Of a DNA stretch of 6,036 nt, positions 1 to 3,351 are shown piece after piece. The stretch comes from VMFP01 sp964630025 (GTDB lineage: Bacteria > Patescibacteriota > Andersenbacteria > UBA10190 > CAIZMI01). Below the pieces are notes generated by a model that was not told the DNA's origin, searched no databases, and was given only the letters and a program-made list of their open reading frames with translations. Every line of letters starts with the position of its first letter. The first letter of the stretch is position 1. Made by a program: the position numbers and the translations under genes. Location of the stretch: contig CAZVRG010000043.1 in assembly GCA_964630025.1 (NCBI GenBank), positions 1 to 6,036 on the forward strand, in the 5' to 3' direction.

Positions 1-81
1 AGTGAGGCACGACCGCTCGACTTGCATGCCTTATCCACGCCGCCAGCATTCACCCTGAGCTAGGATCAAACTCTTAAAAGG
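1..81 (-). rRNA. rrs: 16S ribosomal RNA, 5' end only (partial)
   Basis: The reverse complement contains the near-universal 16S 5' signature AGAGTTTGATCCTAGCTCAG, followed by a GGTGAATGCTGGCGGCGTG stretch and GCATGCAAGTCGAGCGG. Aligning the AGAGTTTGATC block to E. coli position 8 puts the mature 5' end near base 81. The gene runs off the left edge of the window, so only about 81 nt of roughly 1.5 kb is seen. The GTGGATAAGGCATGCAAGTCG wording is not that of common Proteobacteria or Firmicutes and looks CPR-like to me, but this stretch is too short for a firm taxonomic call. Confidence 0.97.
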
Positions 82-90
82 TGACGATGT

Positions 91-112
91 GCTCTGAACA
101 GATGTTCAGAGC
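91..112 (-). other. Leader hairpin just upstream of mature 16S 5' end
   Basis: A perfect 9-bp inverted repeat (gctctgaac / gttcagagc) with a 4-nt loop ends about 10 nt before the mature 16S 5' end. It is the last hairpin of the leader and is placed to act in 5'-end maturation. The role is inferred from position only. Confidence 0.55.
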
Positions 113-227
113 CACCCCGCGTAGCTCTGCCAAGCAGAGCGTAGTGGGGTGTTATCCTCGCCGGCCGCGGTGGGCGTCCGTCGAGGAGTGCCCTAGAAAG
201 ACAAGAGTCTTTCAGGGCTTCGCAACC

Positions 228-244
228 GCTCGAAATATTCGAGC
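228..244 (-). other. boxB-like leader hairpin
   Basis: A perfect 7-bp inverted repeat (gctcgaa / ttcgagc) with a 3-nt loop lies just downstream, in the transcript, of the boxA-like site. A small hairpin next to boxA is common in rRNA antitermination regions, although classical boxB precedes boxA. The name is by analogy. Confidence 0.4.
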
Positions 245-254
245 AGTATGTACC

Positions 255-271
255 TATTCAGTTGTCAAAGC
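255..271 (-). promoter_or_regulatory. boxA-like rRNA antitermination element
   Basis: The minus strand reads GCTTTGACAACTGAATA. This closely resembles the TCTTTGAAAACTGAATA-type motif found before 16S and 23S genes in many bacteria, where NusB/NusE (S10) bind nascent RNA to keep rRNA transcription Rho-resistant. It sits about 175 nt upstream of the mature 16S end. The match is by eye. Confidence 0.55.
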
Positions 272-286
272 TGCAGTCAGCGCGAA

Positions 287-404
287 TCCCGTTAGAAGTC
301 TCGGGAGAAACGCGGCAAGCCGCGTTTCTCGTCTCTCATGCTGTTCGGGAAGTATAGATGAGGTGAGACCCTAAGATGTGTAGGTACAGAGACTTCTAAC
401 GGGA
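287..404 (-). other. 118-nt junction element closed by a perfect 16-bp stem in the rRNA leader
   Basis: Arms 287-302 (tcccgttagaagtctc) and 389-404 (gagacttctaacggga) are perfect reverse complements. Inside are three smaller hairpins: 305-330 (12-nt complementary arms, very stable), 331-369 (GTCTC/GAGAC plus TCAT/ATGA with a bulge) and 370-384 (CCTA/TAGG). Together they make a four-way junction. The long closing duplex is a plausible RNase III substrate, so the unit could be cut out as a discrete RNA. It has no tRNA or SRP RNA hallmarks. Alternatively it is a small inverted-repeat element inserted in the leader, since CGAA flanks both sides (283-286 and 405-408), though a 4-nt match is weak evidence. 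Confidence 0.6.
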
Positions 405-409
405 CGAAA

Positions 410-452
410 CAAAAGAGAGGGAAATTCTCAAATCGAATTTCACTCTCTTTTG
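410..452 (-). other. Long leader hairpin
   Basis: caaaagagag (410-419) pairs with ctctcttttg (443-452). After one G-A mismatch, gaaatt (421-426) pairs with aatttc (436-441), leaving a 9-nt loop. The stem has 16 pairs and is a second candidate RNase III site in the leader. Confidence 0.55.
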
Positions 453-538
453 GTCCGCGGAGGGTCACGTGGGACCCAAATGTCTTCAAGGGGACAGGAT
501 CTTTTTGTAGGTGGAGCCTAAAAGATCTTATGAAGGAC

Positions 539-566
539 AGTGTAGGGTCTCGAACGCCCCTGTCAA
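539..566 (-). promoter_or_regulatory. rRNA operon promoter
   Basis: On the minus strand TTGACA (566-561) is followed by a 16-nt spacer and TACACT (544-539). This is a perfect -35 with a near-consensus -10, pointing at the 16S gene and predicting a start near 532. The -35 ends only 17 nt past the trmD stop codon. I see no A/T-rich UP element and no terminator between trmD and this promoter, so read-through from trmD into the rRNA is possible. Confidence 0.75.
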
Positions 567-582
567 GGGAGGGGAATGAGCC

Positions 583-1269
583 TCATGATCCGCGCGCGTG
601 CCGCTTCCGCCACGCGGCGATTTTCCCGTGATCCCCGGAGAGAAGCACGTCGGGAACTTTCCACCCCATGAAATCGTCCGGCTTCGTGTATTGGGGATAC
701 TCTACCAAGCTTGTAGCTTGTAGGTTGTAGCTTGTAGGACTGAACGATTCCTCCTTCAGAGATTCGGGATTTCCGAGAAAGCCGGGAATGAGTCGCGAGA
801 CTGCTTCCATGACGACCATCGCGGCTACTTCGCCGCCGGAAAGCACATACGGGCCAATGGAGAGTTCTTCATCTGCAAGGTGTTCCGCAACGCGGTGGTC
901 AACACCTTCGTATCGGCCACAAATCAATGTCACTGATTCGAGTTTCGAATATTCTTCAGCAAGCTGTTGCGTAAACTGTCGTCCGCGCGGTGAAAGTAAA
1001 GCAACTCTCGTGTTTCGAATTTCGGATTTCGGATTTCGGATTTGACCGAGCGCTTCTAGCGCTCGGTAGATCGGTTCAATCTTCATTACCATGCCGGCAC
1101 CGCCGCCATACGGCGTGTCGTCTGTAGTCTTATGTTTGTCGGTTGCGTGATCACGAATGTCAACGAGGTTCACATTCACTGCTTTTGCTTCGACCCCACG
1201 TTTCATCATCGTCTCGCCGAGAAAGCCAGAAAACATGCCGGGGAAGATAGTCAGAACGTTGAAGGTCAT
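583..1269 (-). CDS. trmD: tRNA (guanine-N1)-methyltransferase TrmD
   Basis: TrmD methylates G37 at N1 in tRNAs reading CNN codons, using S-adenosylmethionine, and so prevents +1 frameshifting. The 228-aa product opens with the family-typical MTFNVLTIFPGMF. It has the Y-G-G-G-A-G-M loop (residues 54-60) and the trefoil-knot SAM site (LICGRYEGVDHRV 115-127; SIGPYVLSGGE 137-147). A-V-S-R (156-159) and W-K-V-P-D-V-L-L-S-G-D-H near the C-terminus also fit. It is shorter than E. coli TrmD (about 255 aa) because it stops soon after that last motif. The ATG at 1269 is preferred because an upstream in-frame start at 1338 adds 23 residues foreign to the family. No Shine-Dalgarno is visible; a TACACT lies 6 nt before the ATG, suggesting a leaderless mRNA. 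Oddities: Glu174 sits where E. coli has catalytic Asp169, and two loops (77-86, 178-187) are encoded by heptamer repeats. Confidence 0.96.
   Translation of the reverse strand: MTFNVLTIFPGMFSGFLGETMMKRGVEAKAVNVNLVDIRDHATDKHKTTDDTPYGGGAGMVMKIEPIYRALEALGQIRNPKSEIRNTRVALLSPRGRQFTQQLAEEYSKLESVTLICGRYEGVDHRVAEHLADEELSIGPYVLSGGEVAAMVVMEAVSRLIPGFLGNPESLKEESFSPTSYNLQATSLVEYPQYTKPDDFMGWKVPDVLLSGDHGKIAAWRKRHARGS
710..737 (-). repeat. Heptamer tandem repeat (4 copies) inside trmD, C-terminal linker
   Basis: Four 7-mers on the plus strand: cttgtag, cttgtag, gttgtag, cttgtag. They encode TrmD residues 178-187 (PTSYNLQATS), an insertion in the interdomain linker between the E-E-S-F and L-V-E-Y-P-Q-Y-T motifs. 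The unit is 7 nt, so copies cycle through all reading frames. From memory, similar translated peptides (SYNLQ/TYNLQP-like) recur in CPR proteins. Confidence 0.85.
1014..1041 (-). repeat. Heptamer tandem repeat (4 copies) inside trmD, central loop
   Basis: Four 7-mers on the plus strand: ttcgaat, ttcggat, ttcggat, ttcggat. They encode TrmD residues 77-86 (IRNPKSEIRN), between A-L-G-Q and R-V-A-L-L-S-P-R-G, where other TrmDs have a variable loop. IRNPKSEIRN-type peptides are, as I recall, widespread in environmental genomes. A perfect 9-bp inverted repeat (1045-1053 / 1059-1067, loop TTCTA) lies next to it, within the codons for R-A-L-E-A-L-G. Confidence 0.85.
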
Positions 1270-1275
1270 AGCGCT

Positions 1276-1304
1276 AGTGTAGGAAGGACATCCATTCTTG
1301 ACTA
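1276..1304 (-). promoter_or_regulatory. trmD promoter, apparently leaderless
   Basis: On the minus strand TAGTCA (1304-1299; 4 of 6 matches to TTGACA) is separated by 17 nt from TACACT (1281-1276), the same -10 as the rRNA promoter. The -10 ends 6 nt before the trmD ATG, so transcription would begin at or next to the start codon. Its -35 overlaps the divergent -35 of the small gene on the other strand. Confidence 0.5.
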
Positions 1305-1326
1305 TTGAGTCGAAAAAGTCTATGGT
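1298..1326 (+). promoter_or_regulatory. Promoter of small gene 1
   Basis: TTGACT (1298-1303), 17-nt spacer, TATGGT (1321-1326). The predicted start is near 1333, giving a leader of roughly 22 nt. Spacing and layout match the promoters of small genes 2 and 3. Its -35 is shared back-to-back with the trmD promoter. Confidence 0.6.
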
Positions 1327-1354
1327 GAAGGCCCTCAAAGAAAGGAGGTGTTCG

Positions 1355-1786
1355 TTGAAAAAGAAAGGGTTGCCGATTCGTGGTGATAGGTTGCAATTTT
1401 TACTGGAGGTTCTTGCTCTTGTTCGCGGCGCGGAGCGAATCGAACTTGAATATCAAGGTGCTGCCCCTCGGTTACCAAGAGCGGCGCGGGCTACCCAGAT
1501 TCTCTCACAATGTTTGGGGAGTTTGTCCTCTCGTTTCGAACTGGGCTCATGGTACACGAAAGAACTGGAGGGTGCGCATAAACTTCTTGAGTGCAGTGTG
1601 GAGGGCACAGTAAACATGAACTTTGATTTTGAACGGCTCTTGCGCAATGCGCTACAAGAATTTCCTGAAGAGGAACGGGATATGCGCTGCCATGGCTACT
1701 TGTCGCTCTTTCCTCTCTTCAGTGTCGGCAAAATCACCGAAGAGATGCTTAGAGGCTCGGTCCCTCTTCCTTTTAAGGAAGCATGA
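1355..1786 (+). CDS. Small protein 1 of tandem array, unknown function
   Basis: I do not recognise this 143-aa protein. The TTG start at 1355 is chosen because a full AAAGGAGGTG ribosome binding site (1341-1350) sits 4 nt before it. The longer in-frame reading from 1298 would begin inside the promoter. The N-terminus has L-P-I-R-G-D-R-L (residues 6-13) followed by an aliphatic, probably helical segment. The C-terminus carries G-K-I-T-E-E-M-L (125-132) and then an 11-residue tail. The protein is soluble, with no signal peptide or membrane segment. Gene 2 has the equivalent N-terminal motif (L-T-I-R-G-D-Q-L), the same start context and a similar C-terminal motif, so the two are diverged paralogues; the middle regions align poorly. 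The gene is monocistronic, with its own promoter and terminator, on the strand opposite to the rpsP/khpA/trmD genes around it. Confidence 0.8.
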   Translation: MKKKGLPIRGDRLQFLLEVLALVRGAERIELEYQGAAPRLPRAARATQILSQCLGSLSSRFELGSWYTKELEGAHKLLECSVEGTVNMNFDFERLLRNALQEFPEEERDMRCHGYLSLFPLFSVGKITEEMLRGSVPLPFKEA

Positions 1787-1798
1787 ATTAACACCCCC

Positions 1799-1830
1799 GA
1801 ACGACGGGCTCACCCCCGTCGTTCTTTTCT
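1799..1830 (+). terminator. Terminator of small gene 1
   Basis: A 10-bp perfect stem gaacgacggg (1799-1808) / cccgtcgttc (1815-1824) with a 6-nt loop, followed by TTTTCT. This is an intrinsic terminator 12 nt after the stop codon. Its core is identical to the terminator of gene 2. Confidence 0.85.
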
Positions 1831-1838
1831 TGGTTGAC
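1800..1838 (+). repeat. 39-bp direct repeat, copy 1 (terminator fused to next promoter)
   Basis: Bases 1800-1838 are identical to 2339-2377. The unit covers the terminator stem-loop, its T-rich tail and the first five bases (TTGAC) of the next gene's -35. The copies are 539 bp apart, one array unit. Similarity stops at the first base after TTGAC. Confidence 0.9.
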
Positions 1839-1862
1839 GGAGGCTTGCAGTCTAGCTACGGT
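1834..1862 (+). promoter_or_regulatory. Promoter of small gene 2
   Basis: TTGACG (1834-1839), 17-nt spacer, TACGGT (1857-1862), followed by GTGAAG as after the gene 1 promoter. It starts about 4 nt after the end of gene 1's terminator tail. The leader would be about 20 nt. Confidence 0.6.
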
Positions 1863-1888
1863 GAAGCTCCTCAGAAAGGAGGTGTTCG

Positions 1889-2332
1889 TTGGAAAGGCAG
1901 TTCGAAAGACTCACGATTCGTGGGGATCAGTTGAGGCTCATCCTCGAAATCCGTTTCCACATTCGTGTGTTTGGCGGAAGGGTAACTCCGCTCAAACGTA
2001 CCCAGTTTACCTTTGATGCTATCTGGAAGATATACAAGGAGTGTTGCAAAGGCATCGTAGAAACAGGGACCTTTTTGGACTGGGATACGGCAGTACGGGA
2101 GTATTTCCAGCATGCTGGAGTGGAGTGGGCTGCACCTCACGCTCTCACCTGCTTTTTGAGAGCGAATCTCTCAACTCTCGAAGAGGCGAAGGAGCTAGAC
2201 GTTACAGCGTTAACTTGGATTGAAGGAGATCCTGTCGTAGCCAAGAAGCAAGAGCGTATACTTCGCCGTTTGGTTGAGAGGTGTGCCTCTGGCGAGATCA
2301 CGGAGGAGATGCTGAAGGAACTTTCGAAATAA
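1889..2332 (+). CDS. Small protein 2 of tandem array, unknown function
   Basis: An unrecognised 147-aa protein, a paralogue of gene 1. The TTG start at 1889 follows AAAGGAGGTG (1875-1884) by 4 nt, in the same GAAAGGAGGTGTTCGTTG context as gene 1. Residues 8-15 read L-T-I-R-G-D-Q-L, followed by an aliphatic segment (R-L-I-L-E-I). The C-terminus reads R-I-L-R-R-L-V-E-R-C-A-S then G-E-I-T-E-E-M-L (135-142) and a 5-residue tail. It has several Cys (including a C-C pair near residue 52) and Trp but no obvious metal-binding or catalytic motif, signal peptide or membrane helix. DNA similarity to gene 1 runs from the -10 through about codon 15, which points to duplication of the unit followed by rapid divergence of the coding part. 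Confidence 0.85.
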   Translation: MERQFERLTIRGDQLRLILEIRFHIRVFGGRVTPLKRTQFTFDAIWKIYKECCKGIVETGTFLDWDTAVREYFQHAGVEWAAPHALTCFLRANLSTLEEAKELDVTALTWIEGDPVVAKKQERILRRLVERCASGEITEEMLKELSK

Positions 2333-2338
2333 CTCCTC

Positions 2339-2370
2339 AACGACGGGCTCACCCCCGTCGTTCTTTTCTT
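2339..2370 (+). terminator. Terminator of small gene 2
   Basis: A 9-bp stem aacgacggg (2339-2347) / cccgtcgtt (2354-2362) with a 6-nt loop and a CTTTTCTT tail, beginning 6 nt after the stop. It is identical to gene 1's terminator over the 39-bp repeat. Confidence 0.85.
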
Positions 2371-2377
2371 GGTTGAC
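2339..2377 (+). repeat. 39-bp direct repeat, copy 2
   Basis: Exact second copy of 1800-1838. Like the first it contains a complete terminator and runs into TTGAC of the following promoter, here that of small gene 3. Confidence 0.9.
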
Positions 2378-2401
2378 AGGATTGCTGTTCCATAGTACTG
2401 T
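2373..2401 (+). promoter_or_regulatory. Promoter of small gene 3
   Basis: TTGACA (2373-2378), 17-nt spacer, TACTGT (2396-2401). The leader to the ATG is about 65 nt, longer than for genes 1 and 2, and includes a T-rich stretch (2443-2454) just before the ribosome binding site. Confidence 0.6.
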
Positions 2402-2471
2402 GCATCCCACGCAGTTCACCCTCGAACATTGCGGCTTGATGTTGTTTTTTCTTTATAAAGGAGTGTGTGCT

Positions 2472-2711
2472 ATGGCGACCACGGCGTCTCTGGCGGGTCG
2501 AGATGTAGAGGAACTCGCGCGGAATGCAGGGCGCTGTCTCGGTGACGTGTTTACGTTCCGCGATGGAATCCCGCGCAACCCGTGCCTGTCGCACGAAGAA
2601 CAAGAAGCGATGGAACGCATATCGAAGCTCAAGCTTCATGATGTCGTGCAACAGCTCCTTCGTCGTGCGATCGAGGCGGGGGAAATCACGAAGAACGATT
2701 TGACCCGCTGA
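2472..2711 (+). CDS. Small protein 3 of tandem array, unknown function
   Basis: An unrecognised 79-aa protein. The ATG at 2472 has AAAGGAG (2458-2464) 7 nt upstream; an in-frame TTG at 2373 would start inside the promoter and is rejected. The sequence is charged and probably mostly helical. After an N-terminal A-G-R-D-V-E-E-L segment and a loop containing P-R-N-P, it ends Q-Q-L-L-R-R-A-I-E-A-G-E-I-T-K-N-D-L-T-R. That end resembles gene 2 (I-L-R-R-L-V-E then S-G-E-I-T) and places G-E-I-T at residues 70-73. It lacks the I-R-G-D N-terminal motif of proteins 1 and 2. It may be a shortened relative or a different protein sharing only the C-terminal motif. It is the last unit of the array, convergent with khpA. 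Confidence 0.8.
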   Translation: MATTASLAGRDVEELARNAGRCLGDVFTFRDGIPRNPCLSHEEQEAMERISKLKLHDVVQQLLRRAIEAGEITKNDLTR

Positions 2712-2734
2712 ACCGAACAGGCGCAACGCTCCAC

Positions 2735-2763
2735 ACGACGGCTCGCCCCCGTCGTTTTTTCTT
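2735..2763 (+). terminator. Terminator of small gene 3
   Basis: acgacgg (2735-2741) pairs with ccgtcgt (2749-2755) over a 7-nt loop, followed by TTTTTTCTT. It uses the same ACGACGG stem core as the terminators of genes 1 and 2. Confidence 0.85.
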
Positions 2764-2782
2764 GTGTACAAGAAAACGACGG
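2749..2782. repeat. Palindrome joining the two facing terminators
   Basis: The 3' half of gene 3's terminator with its T-tract (2749-2765) is the reverse complement of 2768-2782 apart from two extra T residues. The 5' side of the khpA terminator therefore mirrors the 3' side of the gene 3 terminator, and a long alternative hairpin centred near 2766 is possible. Confidence 0.75.
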
Positions 2783-2800
2783 CTGTGCGCCGCCGTTTTC
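2772..2800 (-). terminator. Terminator of the rpsP-khpA transcript
   Basis: gaaaacg (2772-2778) pairs with cgttttc (2794-2800) and cggc (2780-2783) with gccg (2789-2792), with one A-C mismatch and a 5-nt loop. Read on the minus strand it comes 25 nt after the khpA stop and ends in GTTTTCTTGT. It faces the terminator of small gene 3. Because the arms are A- and T-flanked it may work in both directions. Confidence 0.65.
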
Positions 2801-2824
2801 TCCTGTGTGTGTATGCTCTCGGAT

Positions 2825-3229
2825 TTAAATCTTGAGGTCGTCAATTGCTTCGTCCACCGCGTCTTCTTTCACTTCGGACGACGGTTTCTTTGCGGTCGTG
2901 CGGCGACTTCCGCCACGTGGCGCGCGCGGCTCGGCAGAGGGCGCTCCTCCTGCGTCAGGACCGCGGCCCGAACCTTCCGGCTCAAGAATCTTCAAGTTCA
3001 CACGCGCATTGTTCCGCGCGCCAATAACGCGCAAGAGCGTGCGCACCGACTTTGCTGTTGCTCCCGAGCGGCCAATAATCTGGCCCATATCCTCGGGATG
3101 CACGCCGAGCGTGATGAGGACGCCCATTTCATCAATGGTGCGCGTCACTTTCACGTCGTCGGGATGATCCACAATAGACTTCACGACATATTCGAGGAAC
3201 TCGACATCGTGTTCTTTCCGTTCTGCCAT
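2825..3229 (-). CDS. khpA: KH-domain RNA-binding protein (KhpA/YlqC-like)
   Basis: A 134-aa product. Residues 1-82 form a single type II KH domain of the KhpA/YlqC kind, with the nucleic-acid-binding G-R-S-G loop (53-56) in I-I-G-R-S-G-A-T-A-K-S-V-R and the E-F-L-E-Y-V-V-K-S-I-V-D-H-P-D start typical of the family. In Firmicutes this small protein pairs with KhpB/Jag and binds many RNAs, affecting cell length and division; here that role is inferred. Residues 83-134 are a low-complexity tail, basic and Gly/Pro/Arg-rich then acidic, not present in the roughly 75-85 aa family standard. It lies 122 bp downstream of rpsP on the same strand, the usual order. The ATG at 3229 has no ribosome binding site. 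A TTGACG (3348-3343) in the gap could mark an extra promoter, but its best -10 (TAGCAT, 3323-3318) is 19 nt away. Confidence 0.92.
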   Translation of the reverse strand: MAERKEHDVEFLEYVVKSIVDHPDDVKVTRTIDEMGVLITLGVHPEDMGQIIGRSGATAKSVRTLLRVIGARNNARVNLKILEPEGSGRGPDAGGAPSAEPRAPRGGSRRTTAKKPSSEVKEDAVDEAIDDLKI

Positions 3230-3278
3230 GGGTGCATACGTGAGTTACGGATGAGCAGACGATTCTGGCTGGCCTCTT

Positions 3279-3328
3279 CCGCGTGTCTCTACGCGGACGC
3301 AGTGAATCGGTACTGGTATGCTACCAGT
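3279..3328 (-). other. Two small hairpins in the rpsP-khpA gap
   Basis: actggta (3312-3318) / taccagt (3322-3328) with a 3-nt loop, and ccgcgt (3279-3284) / acgcgg (3291-3296) with a 6-nt loop. Neither has a T-tract on the minus strand, so they do not look like terminators. They could modulate processing or translation between S16 and the KH protein. Confidence 0.4.
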
Positions 3329-3351
3329 CCGTGTTCGCGCGCCGTCAAGGC

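Larger units (their letters stand above)
82..532 (-). other. Structured leader of the rRNA transcript (gene-free stretch)
   Basis: This gap between trmD and 16S holds no credible gene. On the minus strand it is the pre-16S leader, from the predicted transcription start near 532 to the mature 5' end. It is a chain of strong hairpins, in transcript order: 527-498 (GATCTTTT/AAAAGATC arms), 477-462 (GGGTC/GACCC), 452-410 (10 bp, one G-A mismatch, then 6 bp), the junction element 404-287, the boxA-like site 271-255, 244-228 (7 bp, 3-nt loop), 218-190 (5+7 bp with a bulged A), 151-113 (a 6-bp outer stem over a 7-bp inner stem) and 112-91 (9 bp, 4-nt loop). Such leaders usually serve antitermination, RNase III processing and 30S assembly. 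Which hairpin does what is not known from sequence. Confidence 0.75.

Noticed and set aside
81..374. 97-aa plus-strand reading frame over the rRNA leader
   Set aside because: It is antisense to the structured leader, has no ribosome binding site and its composition follows the hairpins.
287..404. tRNA, SRP RNA or 6S RNA in the rRNA leader
   Set aside because: There are no T-loop, anticodon or CCA features, and no SRP GGAAG apical motif in the right context. The position and promoter fit a pre-rRNA leader.
1270..1338. N-terminal extension of TrmD to an ATG at 1338
   Set aside because: The extra 23 residues are not TrmD-like, overlap the divergent promoter and lie upstream of the proposed trmD start site.
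1298..1354. Start of small protein 1 at the TTG at 1298
   Set aside because: That codon is the -35 hexamer itself; the TTG at 1355 has a perfect ribosome binding site matching gene 2.
1799..1838. Integron attC-like site between cassettes (AAC...GTT ends around a palindrome)
   Set aside because: The GTTRRRY core is absent because GTT is followed by CTTTT, the hairpin is too short and no integrase is present. It is better explained as an intrinsic terminator.
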